64,000 nucleotides of DNA from Toxonevra muliebris (GCA_963691655.1 OY829328.1:12044704-12108703), one strand, 5' to 3'. Positions 13,575-27,008 are shown, numbered from the stretch's first letter. The notes: generated by a model from the letters alone, not told the origin. A program made the numbers and translations.

Positions 13575-13715
13575 ACTACAAGAGATGCGAGCGTGACATG
13601 AATTTTACGTGACACGCGTGAACGCACGCACGTGACATGATTTCCACGTGAGCATGCGTGAGCTTGATTTGATTTCTATAATTCCTACGTGAAGATGCGT
13701 GAGCGTCACATAATT
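13575..13715. repeat. Cluster of CACGTGA / GCGTGAGCG motifs
   Basis: Within about 140 bases the words CGTGACA, CACGTGA, GCGTGAGC and their complements occur many times, making overlapping palindromes. The patch is much richer in G+C than its flanks. It may be a relic of a short satellite or a dense array of CACGTG (E-box) sites. Nothing nearby shows which. Confidence 0.45.
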
Positions 13716-15535
13716 ACGACAATTTCTTAAATACTTAATTTTGGTGGTTAAAAAATCAATCCTGTGTTTTTCTTCGTCTAAGAATCTTGCAAATTACAAA
13801 TCTCCATAAAAGGGTTGATTGTCCAGATAAAAAATATGGACCAACATTGTCATAAATGTTACACAGAAGCCGGTATCTCGAAGTGGCCCTAGAAGACCTA
13901 ACAAATTTCAACCATTTTAATATAACTCTCAGAACCTCAGTTTCAAAACTAGTTAATAAGCCTCGAATTCATAGTGATTCTTATTCGATATAGAATCTCG
14001 CACATACTTCACAGCGTAAACTGGTCTTTATTGATTTCTCATACCTAATATTAAAAAAATTAAAAAGAGACTGAAAATAATAAATAAATCTGCATATGTA
14101 AATACCATACAAAGTTTTTTTTTCCTGTTTTTACAGCTCCTACAAATGAGTTGAGAAAGAGGAACACGTGTCCACCTTAATACATACCTACTATGTACAA
14201 GTATCTAAAATACAGTAATGACATCAACTGCCACAAAAATAGAAATAGCAATTCTCCACCCTGCTGACTTCTACCTTCCCTCAATTAAAAATTTTATATT
14301 GTAGTTATATGAACAATATAAACTTTAATTAATTTCACTTCAAATATCAATTGGAATTTGTTGATTTTTGATATTGCATGCTTTACTCTTACTCTAACTT
14401 CGTTTTCCCAATCTAAATTCTACATCTTCCTTCTTCTCTAGACTACAGAAAATATCACTCATGTAAGTAGAGGAGCTATTTGTTGGAAAATATGTTGAAA
14501 CAATGCCAAGAAATTCGATTACTCATATAGTTACCTCTGTAGAATTCTTATGATTTGTCTGACTGACGAGAACGACGACAAAACAGTAACGACAATATAA
14601 CGCTCTAAGCTAAAAATAAAAGTTTTAATTATGTTGATTTTCTCAAAATTCAATACCTCACCAATTTAGTTAACAAATGTAAAGGAAAATATGTAAAGCA
14701 AGTGTAGGTGCTGCCTGGTCGTACATATTTATTACCTGCATTCTTTCTTTCTTTAGAAATTTTGTTAAATGAGTAGAGCAATTTTTAAATTGGAAATCAA
14801 ATCAAAAATTATATTATATATGTGTGTATGTATGTATGTATTTATATGTATTTGTAAGTAAATATATACACTTATATTCATCTCATTAAATGAAACTTTG
14901 CCATTTAGTGTGCAATTAGTTGAGAAAAATTCCTACTTTTTTCTTTTCCCTACTGCTGTTGCTGTTGTGTTGTTGCCATATACTAAATGGCAACATTAAC
15001 TTTAAATAAAAATAAAAGTTTTTCAAAGCCAAATTTAATTATATCACAAATACACAGACAAAAAAAAAAGACGTGGAACCTTAACTTGAACTCGGGTTAC
15101 GTTTTTTTCTTTTACATTGTAAATGACATAACATTTGTTCGTTTCTTGTTTCTCCTTTTTTGCTTTCGGCATTGTTTATTGTTGAAAATTTTGTGCTAAA
15201 AGTTTCCGTGAAGCAGAGAATTATATATGCAGAGTATTTTAGTAAACCCGTTGTGACAATGTTAACACCGTGACAATGTTAACGTAAAGTTTTTATTAGT
15301 TTATATAGATTTTAAGTTGAAGTTGGGCAATATAGTTTAAATTTGAAGAAGTGTTGATACAAAATTTAAATGCATACTTGAAGACAAATAAACTTTGATA
15401 AAAATTAAGTCCTCATTGTCTGCATTATAACTAAACTCTTGTATACTCCATACTCTCCATATTACTCAGCCTAAAATTATTGCAAGAAGAGAAAGCTGAA
15501 AGGAAACTACCGGCAAGCAGAGCTGTTAAATATTG
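13716..15535. other. No gene seen
   Basis: AT-rich sequence with a TATG microsatellite near 14820-14860 and a tandem duplication of GTGACAATGTTAAC near 15252-15284. No coding region was recognised. Confidence 0.5.
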
Positions 15536-15539
15536 CAGT

Positions 15540-15835
15540 CTTTTTAGGTTTGAAGTCAACTGACTTCTAAAAAAAATGATTGAAATAATCCAGTCTTTTT
15601 ATAAATGCAGATTTAAGACTTTGAAGTCACAAGTCATATTGAAGTCAATTATCCTTAATTTTTGAAGTCATTTTTATGAAGTCATGAGTGATCAGTCTCT
15701 TATTTGCAGTCCTAATCTCAACTAGATATTAATTGAAGTCATTTAAAGTGAATTTAAGTCATTTTAAGTGAATTCAAGTCATTTGAAGTTAATTGAAGTC
15801 AATTGACTTCAATTTATTTCAATGAAGTCAATGCG
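15540..15835. repeat. Dispersed TGAAGTCA motif array
   Basis: TTGAAGTCA, AAGTCATT and the complement TGACTTCAA recur roughly a dozen times in 300 bases at irregular spacing. One perfect palindrome is TTGAAGTCAATTGACTTCAA near 15794-15815. The array abuts a LINE fragment on its right. It looks like a degenerate satellite or the unstable 5' side of an element. Confidence 0.55.
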
Positions 15836-15984
15836 AGATGAAGCGCCTTTATAGCAAAACTGGAGACAGATCTACGAGCACAAGAAAGAAGGAAAAAGAC
15901 AGCGTGCATCGTCAGCGGTCCGAAAATGAGCACCTTTGACTAATTTCCAAATATTGCATTATGAATGGATCGAAATTACTGAAA

Positions 15985-16330
15985 AATGGATTTTAACCTC
16001 ACTCAATTTTGCAAGGAACACGAAGGTTTTAAGGCCTATTTGCACAGAATTAGAAAAAAAACATTCTGCGCGATTGCCCGAACGAATCCGAGGACTCAAC
16101 AGATATCCTCTTTCACTGTCCACAATTCAAAAGTGGCAGAGAGGAACTGGAGAGAGTTTTTGGCGAACCCCTGATCGTAACTTTTTGACATCTACCAAAA
16201 AATATATTGATTACACTGAGGATGTAGAAAACGCGCAGAAAGTCGAAAAACGGCTACACAAGATACAAAAGACGACGGGAACCGGTGAGTAGTAGCCCCT
16301 AACAACAGGGTAGGATTAATATAATTAAAA
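15985..16330 (+). mobile_element. 3' end of a LINE ORF2 with zinc-knuckle region, frameshifted
   Basis: Two overlapping + strand frames together resemble the tail of an R1/Jockey-type ORF2. One reads FNLTQFCKEHEGFKAYLHR. Shifting frame, the segment around 16085-16150 gives an HxxxxC-like zinc-knuckle context followed by a REELERVFGEP-like stretch. Several frameshifts prevent translation. The downstream AGGGGAGAG-rich sequence (16340-16400) may be its 3' untranslated region. Confidence 0.55.
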
Positions 16331-16807
16331 AAGAGACAGCCCCGCGAAGTAATACCAAATGGTAGTACTAAGGGGAGAGTGTTAGACGAGGAAGCAGGTA
16401 AGAGTTCTACATAATCGGGTAAGAATAGGAGATTTGCGATACCTATGATGGTTTCCACCTGCCAACGTACAAAAAAAAAACATCCTCAACTTGGGCTCTG
16501 CTTACAATCCTCGAATCTTCTAAATTGTAAACCCACAGAATCCGTAAAATTTTTACCTGTTTAACTCTTAAAAAGAGTCTAGCATGGACAAGTTCAAGAG
16601 TTTAAATAAATTTCTATTCATCCACAATTAGCTAACACAAGCTAACTGGCATAACACAACTGAAGCGGTTATTTCACTTTGCTCGTCCTTTTGGAAACAT
16701 AGCTCCAACTAAAGTGTGAATCAATCTTTACTCTTAATATTAGATTTTAAATTTTTTGATCAGCAAACAAATTTAAATTAACTAATATATAAGTATGCAT
16801 GTAAATA
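16331..16807. other. Possible LINE 3' untranslated region, then nothing
   Basis: The first 100 bases are moderately GC-rich and may belong to the LINE upstream. The rest is ordinary AT-rich sequence. Confidence 0.35.
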
Positions 16808-17610
16808 GGGGAGACTAGGGTATTGTGAAGGGCGTTTTTATTTTGGCTAAAAACTCGCAACAAATACCCTTTTCTGAAAATTTCAAAGTTCAAATTTGCA
16901 GTACGAGAAATAACCTCTCTTTGGCTAGCAGAAGTTCGGTCAAATTGTATTAAATTATACCAGTTATATCAGTTGGCTCAAAAAAAAGAATTATGAAACA
17001 CTTTGTAAATCGATTAAAAATTAGGAAATGTGGTAGATAAACTTTATTTTTGATTGAAAATGACAGAAGGTTCATTATTAAAGAGAAACAAAGTGAAATT
17101 AAGTGAAAAATGGCAACGAAAATCAGTACGAAACGCAATGTTCGCAAGTTCAGTAACTTGGAGTCATTCCGGCGCACGCCAAATGAACAGGAATGGATGT
17201 TATTTTGGCGGTTCATCTTTTTTGGAATATTGTCGGAAAACTAATGCTGAAACGCTTTTTTTTTAAATATGGCAGCATATGAGTAATACAATGCAAACTT
17301 CATGTTAAATTTCTTGTCTGTGTCGAAGGCTTAAGGTTCCGCGAATATTATGAACATATGTATTTACTTGAGTTGGTTCTCGAAAAAAGTGGTCAAATTA
17401 AACGAAACACTAAGTGAAAAAAAATTATCGAAATACCACATTTCTATTTGCTATCGAAGCAGTGCGTGTACAACAGTCAAGTACTGATGGGAAAATTAGC
17501 TTAATATGAGACGAGCTGATGACAGTTATTTGTAGTTGTCAACCATTACTAAGGAAAAAAAATGACACTGGTCCGCAATTCCCCGTGGCCCATAATACCC
17601 CAATTTTCCC
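16808..17610. mobile_element. TA-flanked DNA transposon relic
   Basis: The left end GGGGAGACTAGGGTATTGTG and the complement of the right end, which begins GGGAAAATTGGGGTATTATG, are similar inverted termini. Each is flanked by TA. A + strand frame at 17060-17260 contains KVKLSEKWQRKSVRNAM, loosely like the N-terminal helix-turn-helix of pogo-type transposases. A TA duplication fits the Tc1/mariner/pogo group. No catalytic region remains. Confidence 0.45.
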
Positions 17611-18483
17611 TATATTTATTATTTTGCCCTTATTAGCATAGTGTTATGTTTTAATATGTAATCAAACATTTAATTTATTTGCATATAGTTTACATAAAAC
17701 AAAACATACATACATACAAACGAATATTAAAATATTGCAATATGCAAATAATATTCAAATAATTCCTAACATAACCAAAAAATTGCCTACTACACATACC
17801 TATTAAATTTAAATAATTATTTTTGTACGTATTAATTCTTTTTGTTTAGTATTATTTTTAATTATTTGTTATAAATACATATATGAATATATTTATGCAG
17901 TTTTACAAATTTTAAATTGAGTAAATACCTTTTTTAACTTTACACATACCTGCAGATTAAGGGTTACATACATGTATTTGCATTTATTTTGGCAAAAAGT
18001 TTTGCAACAGGAAAATTATAAAAAAAAACAAGATACACAGTTTTGTGATCCCTCATCAAATATCGCATTCATAATTAGGGTTTTTTTTTCAAACTCCAAT
18101 CATCAATATAGGCAATAAGTAAGAGATAAAAAAACTCGTACCAAAAAGCTCTATAAAAAGGCTGAAACTCTTTCCATAAAGTAAAGCATCCCAACAAACA
18201 ATACGCATCGATTTTTTTACAGTAAACGGCACAGAAAAACAAGCGTTGACACAGAAATCAGTCCGGTTAGTTTCTTCAAACTCTTTGGTTGTGATGTTTT
18301 GGCTAAAAATCTACCATCTTCCGATGGTTACTTATTATCTACTTTATTATTTTACTAAAACAATTTTACTCCATTTTGCCGAATGAAAGAGATAAGTATC
18401 ATAAAAAGTTCATTGTTGACAGAGTAATAATGATTCAAAATAGAGTAAAAACAATTCTGAAGCAAAAGCGAATCCTTTTCAAT

Positions 18484-18790
18484 AGTATAAAAACCGGGCA
18501 GTCAAAACGGGGTGTTATCGCACTGTTTTTGTGTATAAGCATATAGACGGATTCGGTTTTATTAGGCCATAAATGTACATATATTGTATATAAATTAACA
18601 GATTTGCCGAAACGACACCAATGATCATACTGGCTACATTTCCTGTCAAAATTACTGCCCGACACGGAATGATACAACCGAAATGGTAGCAATGTTCCTG
18701 TTGGTCGCTTTCATTGCCAAAAACGATACTGTGGAAATATTCTATAGAAGAAATAAACGTATTGATTACCCGTTAAGGATACTAAAGTAA
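18484..18790 (+). pseudogene. Possible broken Cys-rich secreted-peptide exon
   Basis: A TATAAAAA word at about 18486 is followed about 110 bases later by an AG acceptor-like site and a frame reading ICRNDTNDHTGY, then ISCQNYC. In a shifted frame just downstream comes RNGSNV, then FHCQKRYCG. The two pieces align with each other (RN..N...G....CQ..YC), as DNA does, so this may be a tandemly repeated Cys-rich module broken by a frameshift. No start codon or signal peptide is clear. The family is unknown and chance remains possible. Confidence 0.2.
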
Positions 18791-21700
18791 AATAGCCAGG
18801 GAGCAGATTCTGTGGACCTAAAAACTAAGGCAAAGCAAAATAACATTAAAAAAGGCATAAAAACATCAGAAAGTGAAAAAAGGCACAAAAACGTTGGAGT
18901 GTAAAATTTTTTAATTTTATTCAAAAAAATGCATTCAAATGCACTTTAAAACGTTGAACGATATATAGTAATTCATATTTTAAGCACGTAGTAATTATTT
19001 AAAAAAAATCTTAGTCTGTATCGGTCAATGTATTAAAGAGTTTACTTACATAAAAATTTGAGTTTTTAAGGGGTTTTTTACGTTTTGGTACGGAAAACTT
19101 ATGGCATATTTGTGATTTTTTTTGGACTATTTGAAATAATTTTTTTGAAACTAGCATAACAGGTATACATAGTACATATTCTTACGAAAAAAAAGAGTGG
19201 TCGGATATGAAAAAATATTGAAAATTGTAGAAGTTGTAGCTCTTGTTCATGTATACGCGTTTTTTCTGCAGAGTCTGGCGGTGACCACGATTGAATTCCA
19301 ACAACTCAACTGTAATCAAAAAGACAAAAAATGTACAGTTGTGTACTACAGCGCCGTGTACTTGAACGAAAAATGTTGGAAAAAAAACCTTTTTCTCATA
19401 CGGAAACCATGATGCAAAAAAAAAGTATTTAAAAAAAATTATTAGTTAAGACAAATACTGCACATGAAAAAATGATCGTTCAAGTACTCCGTATTGTAAC
19501 TAGAAAAAAACCTAAAAAAAAAAATTAGATGAATTGGTCAAGTAGTTTTTGAGATATCGCGGTCACCGCAAAATCATTTTTCAAAAAACATCATTCGGAG
19601 AAAATCACGTTTAAAGTTTTGAGTGAACTTTATTCATGAACAATAGCGCGCTACAAATCGAGTTGCTACTTACGATCTACTGCTCGGATTGACTTGAAAT
19701 TTTGAACATAAACTCTTGAAAGTATGTTTGTTCGAAATAAGTCATAAAAAATTTTTTCGATTTGTTTAATCATGAAAACGTATATAACCCCTTAAAGCAA
19801 AAAAGCAAGTCTAACGAAATCGCACATTTGTTCATGTATGGCACGACTTCAGTTATAAATAGTAAAAGGGAAAAAAGGACATAGAGAGTCGCCAAACAAA
19901 GTTGCAGACGCGTTTACATTTTCCAAAATTTCTATAGTCAAAATAAGTCCAGTTCCGTTTTGAAATAATAAGCCAACAAGCCTTGGTCACTTAACGTCCA
20001 GCTTTGTCGGCTATTTCATCAATACAAATAAAAATAGGAATTTCACCAACTATGAATCAGATGTTTAGAAAAACTTAACTGTAACTTACGTTGCAGTCTT
20101 TAGCGTAATTTTTTAGTAATGTGGACTCATCAGAAACTTTCTTCTTTATGTATTTCTCAAAACAGTTTTTGAATTTTGAGGTGTGGAGCTTTTTCAATAG
20201 TATGTCCCGCATCAGCATCATTTTAGCAGGGTCGCCATAAAAAAAAATGGAAAAGCAATGCTTAAAAAATCAAAAAAAAAAGCTTTAAAGGCAACATTTT
20301 TTAAAAATAACAAAAAAGTTAAAAAAAAAACTTATATATTTTGAATCGGTGGGATGGAGGCTTGAAACCCGTATAAATTTTATTAGCCATCATGTAAGAT
20401 TAACCAGAAAAAAGAGGAGAATTCTTCATAATCGGCTCACTGATAATAACCATCGCCGATTGTGTAAGAATGTTAGTTTCAATAGCGTTTTTTTTCTTAT
20501 CATTAAGTTTGCATATTTTATATTCAAAGTTAGCCATTTTGTTTTTTATAGACTCGTTAAATGTAAATATTTCAGAACTTCTGTGCCATTTCAATCATGC
20601 CGTGCCAGTTGAGCGCAAACTAACCTTTGCTCTTACTAATTGATAAGTTTCTATTTACTTTTCTAAACAAATTCACAAATCGTAAATTAACCTCTTTGAA
20701 AATGCACGAAACACTATTAGGCTTTTTAGGGTTAATACTTAAAACTCATGTATTATTCATATATATTAATACACACAAGTATTTAAAAGGTATACGAATA
20801 TGCTGCTTATTTTTAGGTTCCCTCGGCAAATAATTATGTACCCATTTTTTTTTTCTCGGTTGAAATTAATTGAAGCATAAATTTGGCAAAGCTTCAGATC
20901 TAAACTTGAGAGCTAGAAATTGAAAATAAATGATAAACAAAACAAAGAGAAAAAAAAACACAATGTAGCTTACCTTTTTCTAGTTGTTTTTGTAATAATA
21001 ACATCAAGTAAACAAAAATACAGGAAATCAAAAAACTCAAAAATTAAACAACAAAAACTGAATTATTTATTAGAAGGTAAGTGAAGTGTAACATTAACAA
21101 CAAAATAATTCAATTGATGAGTGAGAAAAAGAGTGCGGGTGATAGTATAGGATCATAGGTCGTCAGGCAGCAAAAAGTTAACAAGCAGTTCGAAAAAAGA
21201 TATGCAAAGATGTATTTACATAAGTATGCATACGCATACACACATATACGAGTATGTATAAATAAATGTGTATGTTAATAACTTACCATTGTATTAAAAC
21301 AGCAAACTGCTCCCCCTCTCCTTTCCTTTCTGGCTGCTATAAGCTTTTTCGGTTTCTGTTTTTATTACTGCATGACTGACTACTTGCTATTGTTTTTTGT
21401 TCATGTTATCCTTTTTTTATTCTTTTTTTATTTGTTTTATTTTTTAGTTGCTAATCGTGTACCTTTATTTGAGTATATTTTCAAAGTTTTACACTTTCCG
21501 TATGATTAAATCTTTAGGAATTTTTGTTCAAGCAAGTTTTGTTTTTGAATCCTTTTTTCCCATACATTTGAGAATTTTTGGCATTGCACTTGGGTGTTAG
21601 TGATATACACTTGCGTGCTTGAAAGGTTCTTAAAAAGGATTTTCAGCCATCAACTATTTCATCATGCATGTGGTATGTGTGTGTGTGTGTGTGACCAACA

Positions 21701-24694
21701 CTATTCACTACTCATATATTTTACTATTTTTCAAGATTATATAAATTTCACAATTTATTTCATTTCATTTCACTTCTTTACTTTGAGACTTCATGCAACA
21801 TTTTCAACTTGGGAATAATTATGTTAATCAGTTTTATTTTTCGCTTTGCTCATGTACATACATACATACATTTTCTGGGAGAACTTTTTTTTGAAGGTGG
21901 CTATTTTTGTTTGTGTCTACTTTTGTTTGTGGCTTTTTTATTGTTTGCGGTTGTAGTGACTTAACTGTGACTAACTGACATAGACTTATGCATGCTGTAC
22001 ATATTTGTAGTAAAATTCTCGCTCATCTATGAAAAATAACTTATCTTTATAGTGCCCATTTTTCTTTAAGGTACAATGTGTTGGCATGTATATTTCGAAA
22101 AGTTTTACTGCTTTCTCTTTCATGAAAATAACATATTCTTTAGGCTTAAGTATTTTCAGAAATTTGTTATGCTTATAGTGGTACTGAGCTTCAAGAACTC
22201 CTTTCTCTGTTGCTCTTTATAATACTTAACTACGTTCATTCAGCCTGGAAGTCGCTCTAACTAAAGTGTTGCTATTAAATGAGTAAATATATACTGTTTT
22301 TTCTTCTTTTTTTGCCATTAGTTTTAACTTAGTAGTAACTTCCTGTACATCCTGCTGTAAGCGAAAAATATTGCATGAAAAAATTGCGGTAATTAAGTAA
22401 ACTAAAATTTATATTGTGAACATTACATTTTAAGTATGTACTATATTAAGTTGCTTGGTGAATTCTTTCATTCCAAAGAAAATTATTTCACTTGCTTGGC
22501 TTGGAAACATAAAAACTCCTATTTGTGTGGACACTTTTATATTTTTGAATAGCCGTAGTTAATAACTTTTTTTTAGTAAATACATATTTTAAATTAAAAT
22601 ATGAAAATACTAAATATATAGAAATTTTTTGAAAAATTCTTCACACAAATCAAAGTCTGTTCTTGAAAAAATCTATAACCTACCAATATAATAAATATAT
22701 AGGAATTTTCAGATTTTATTATTTAGTTATAATCAAGTTAGTATTGTGTTTATGTTTCAACCCTAATCAAGCTGTAATTCCTTTTTGCCACAGAAAATTT
22801 ATTTTCTTGTACGTGGGGGCGTATACGTGATGTCAATTAATTTACATGAAAATTCTTTTATTGTTTTTTAAGGCAAAAGAGCTAATTTTTTTGTATTAAT
22901 ACAAGTTTGAAGAAATTGAATATTTCATTATCGTTTCTTTCCAATTTTACAAACTTAATTATTTGCAATTAGGTAAAGTGAGTTTGAAAATTAATCTTAA
23001 AATTAAATTGAGATAATAAAATTATAATTGAACTCAAATAAGTAAGTAAAGGATTATTATGGAAGGTGATAAATAGAGTTGATCGAAACTTTATAAGAGG
23101 TTACTTAATTTAGATTACTTTCTCTTAAGCTATAAACCTTTTTATAAAATGATAGTTAAAATTTCTTTTTAAAAGCCTAGAAATATAGAGTAGAAATCTA
23201 ATACTTTTTGAAATATGAATTTAATTGAAAATAAAAGAGAGTATAAAAAGTTCAGTTTATGTATGAATGGCAATAAGATTTTAAATGTGGCTCATTAATG
23301 ACACACTTATTTATTACATCACCGTTGGGTGTCGCGCATGAAGCAGCAGATTTCAGAAAATTGACGTAAATTCATGAATTAATTAATTTTTCACATTTAA
23401 GTATTTTTTATGTTTGGTATTTCTTCAAACAAAATCGAGGTTGATTCAAGAAATTCTTAATTCACGAAAGTACATTTTTTAATTCACTAAATAGAAATTG
23501 GATTTACGATTTTCTGCTTGGTTGTAGCTAATTTTACACTCTGATCTATACTTAATTTAATTTAAGTTTTAGGCTAAAAAAAAACACACATTACTCCACC
23601 ATTTAGTCTGCGATGATGAACTCATGTTTTTTTAAGAGAAAACACGGATCAGTTCCTCCGAGGCTGTGACTCCACCATTTAATTCAGTGGGCGATTCATA
23701 ATCTCGTTGGGGATCTGGCTAAAATCGATGAGTTATTTTTTATATGAAGTCTTACAGTTTTCTCGTTCAAGCGAAAATTGTTTGTTATATAAAGTTTCAT
23801 ACTACCCTCTTTTAAAGAGGTTTTTATGCAATTTTGTTTGGAAATATTCATACAACGTAAATAACTTAGAATAATGACATACTGCCTTCGTCTAAAATGT
23901 TCCTAATAAATAAAAAAAAGGCGAAAGCCAAATATCTAAATAACTCCTAACCCTTCCAACCCCCCGCAAAGTAGAAAAATTTAAATTTCTAGTATGTCAT
24001 TAGTTATAGGTTTCGATCTGGATCAATCGTTTTGGAGTAAATGTATGCATTATATTTACTTATCTTCTATAAAATGTTGAAATGAATAGCTAAATAGTCC
24101 CCAGATTTTGACTTTTCTTTTATGCGTTCTTTCTAGTGAAAATGCTTGCCACGCTCGCCTTTCTTGTTTCCTGTTTAAAAAAGCGTTAGGACGAGCCGAC
24201 TAGGTTTACACTACAAATATTTCTACAATATCTAAATTTTATTTTTAATAATTTATATTCAGATTAACTTACTCACCCTACGTTTGATCCTGATCGAACC
24301 TCTAACTTTTGACAGTGAAATCCAGTTTTCTGTATGAAATCAAGTAGCAGAAATGTTTGAGTTATTTGGAAGGGGGAGGGAAGGGGCGGTGGGTTAGAAA
24401 GTTATTTTGCCATTTTGGTGCCCTCTTTACTTTTTTTGATAAGAACATTTTTAGGGAGACAAAATGTGATTATTCCAAGCTATTTCAGCACAAAAACCCT
24501 TTCTCCTTTTCGTAGCTATTTCGCAGTAACTGCAACAATTACAACAAAAGCTTTTTAGTATGATTTCACTACATACCTTGGTTATTATTTTCCATTTTAA
24601 ACTTTAAGTACTGTAGTGAAAAAATTAATGTAAATACTGATGTTGGTCTGTGGCACCACGAACACTTTGTTGTTTAATAAAAAGTTGTATAATT

Positions 24695-24708
24695 CCCCCC
24701 CCCCCCCC
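24695..24708. repeat. Poly-C homopolymer run
   Basis: Fourteen consecutive C residues in an otherwise AT-rich region. Confidence 0.9.
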
Positions 24709-25689
24709 TTAGTTTTACATTATAATAAAAAAAAACACAGAATTTTTTATAGTAACATAAACAAATTTTATTGAATTTTGTAGGTCAATCAGAGACAGAT
24801 AATTCACTTTAAATATTTTGATGTGTTCTTACAGACCAACAACAGCAGTTAAGGGTTAAAAAATTTATTTTTAAAAATGTTTGGAAAAATTCACATGTCG
24901 AAATCAAAAATTTTTCCTGCTTATCATGCCAAAAAAGCTACATTTCTTGTTTGACAACTTCGTGACCGCGTCACAAAAAGAAAATTGCCAAGTGAGTAGA
25001 AAAAAATAATTTTTTTTTTTTGATATCTAGACATTGGAAATTAGAAAAAAAAATTTTTTAAAAATTTTCAAGATTTGTTTTACCAATTTCCAGTTAGCAA
25101 ATTTATTTTTTCCTTAAGAGAACAAAGAATTTTCAAAAGATTTATTTTTTGTTTGTTCTATTTTCGTAATGAAAATTTCATAATTGTAATGACAAATTTA
25201 CTATGTGTAAAGAGCTTTTAAAACTTTGAACGCGTTTTTCTCAAAACTGTGTTTTCAAAGTCGCTGAGCAAGATTTCTCAAAAACGGCTCACACAAGCTT
25301 TATAAATATATTTCTCAGTATCTGATCAAAGAAATTATTTTTCTGATAAATATTTATCGTTTTATAAACAATTTATCCTTCATCCGTCCCTAGTGTCAAT
25401 TCGACACTATTTTAGACTTTCAACGTGTATATCTTGAATATCTGTGATTATTTTTGGTTCAAATTTTGCGACTCTAGTTTTTGTTGTCTTTTTAAGCGTC
25501 ATTTAGTGGCAAGATAATATTAATTTTATTGAGCTGTCAACAGAAAAAAAAACGTATGAGTCCCTTAGTGTCAAAACGACACTATATGCGTACCTCAGAG
25601 TAAAAGCGTATTAAAACTATAAAATAAAAATATTTTATGATAACAAAATATACGTTGATTATTTTCACTATATTCACCATACTCTTCAA

Positions 25690-26110
25690 TTCTGGTTCTC
25701 GGCCTTTGATTGAAATATTTGGTACACTTTTAACCTGAATAAACAAATATGACAGTAATTGGCAACATCGTTTCGGCCATTGGTTTGGTTGATATGGCGG
25801 CTATTTTTGAGCAGATATTGACCTAAAGTTCGTCTAGGGTCCTTAGTTGGTTGATATAAACCTTTAATTTCAAGTAGCCCCAGAGGAAAAACTCCAGTGG
25901 TGTAAAATCTGGCGAACGCGAATGCAAGTCAAAATCACCATTTTTTGTTATCAATCGACCGGGGAACAGGTGATATCAAAAAATGGTGATTAAGATGGAG
26001 CGCCGTCTTGTTGAAACCAGAAGTGTTTCATACCATTTTCAGAAACAACTGGCTTCAAAACATCAAATAAATTCTCTACGGGAAAATTGAGAGATTATTT
26101 TGAATGTGCA
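25690..26110 (-). mobile_element. DDE transposase fragment (Tc1/mariner-type) inside the piggyBac-like element
   Basis: Read on the - strand, the sequence contains a QQDGAPxHL-like segment around 25990-26010 and then a region resembling RSPDLTPLxFFLWGYLK near 25860-25920, followed by KVY..QP.T.DEL. This is the second half of a DDE catalytic domain of the IS630/Tc1/mariner superfamily. Several frameshifts and stops break it. Its position suggests it inserted into, or recombined with, the surrounding element. Confidence 0.6.
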
Positions 26111-26149
26111 ACTGAACAATTTCAGAGTGTTCTTTCGGAATGTACTGTT

Positions 26150-26437
26150 CCATGGTTATGGTATGTCATTAGTCGATCTGACAGCGCTGTCAAAAGTTAC
26201 AGCGTTGTCAGATGTTTCCACTTTAAATGGTCTACCCTGTAGTAGCGAGCAGAGTGATTCCGAATATGGACAATCAGCTGGAATTGCTACAGAAGCTTCT
26301 CGAGATGAAAATGTATGGATATGGTCGAAAGACAAAAAAAAACAATATTCCAGAGATCCACCACCGCCAGCAACAGAAAATATGAACAATTCATTTATTT
26401 TATGCTCTGCTACAGATAAAAAATATCAAATGCAATA
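26150..26437 (+). pseudogene. Acidic open frame, possible piggyBac transposase N-terminus
   Basis: An open frame ends at 26437 and reads Ser/Glu/Asp-rich sequence (EQSDSEYGQSAG, EASRDENVWIW) followed by KDKKKQYSRDPPPP. An acidic leader followed by a Trp-containing segment is typical of piggyBac transposase N-termini, and the frame lies within the TTAA-flanked element. The catalytic domain that should follow is missing, so this is a remnant. Similarity is by composition and context only. Confidence 0.35.
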
Positions 26438-26840
26438 GACAGTAAACAACACTGTATGCGTCTTCACGTTGTACTTATGTATTATCATCGCTCATGCTTT
26501 TCATTGAATTTCAATGTTTGTGAATCATATGCAGAGCCATTATATGGGTCAGTTTTTTAGTGCCTGTGGTTTACTTTGCATTTTTAGTTTCAGCAATTGA
26601 TGAAAAGGGATAAAAGTAAAAGGATAAAGTCGTTGGCCGAACTGTGCAAAGTTTGGGTAATACGAAAATTGCAACTACAAAAAAACTTTGCAAAAGAAAT
26701 GGCCATATGAGCGCGGCAAATCCCGATCTAAACTTAATTATTGCACTTATCATTCATATCATTTATATGAGTTGTTCCACTCCCAGGCTCCATTGGAAGT
26801 ATTTGTACATACAAATTTTTCCACACACATACTCATATTC

Positions 26841-27008
26841 TGAATATGAGCCAAATCAGACCATAAAATACATTTTCGAAATATCTCGACTCCAGCGCCA
26901 CTTACATTTTTAGTAAATATTTTTGTTTTTATGTAGCTAGTATATATTGTGAGTTAAATCGGATCATAAATACAATTTATCGAAATATCTCGACGTCAGC
27001 GCCACCTA
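26841..27008. repeat. Two imperfect 64-bp direct repeats
   Basis: Segments at about 26841-26904 and 26945-27008 both contain TCGAAATATCTCGAC followed by CAGCGCCAC, with an upstream AAATC(A/G)GA(C/T)CATAAA. They lie near the right end of the piggyBac-like element and may be subterminal repeats. Confidence 0.65.

Larger units (their letters stand above)
17611..25376. other. Long AT-rich stretch without a supported gene
   Basis: There are only short frames, microsatellites (CA near 21235, TG near 21676-21692) and homopolymer runs. A GATATCG(C/T)GxTCACCGCA word occurs at about 19552 and again at about 27301, suggesting an unclassified dispersed repeat that also surrounds the piggyBac-like element. 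One candidate Cys-rich exon at 18601-18735 is listed separately. Confidence 0.45.
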
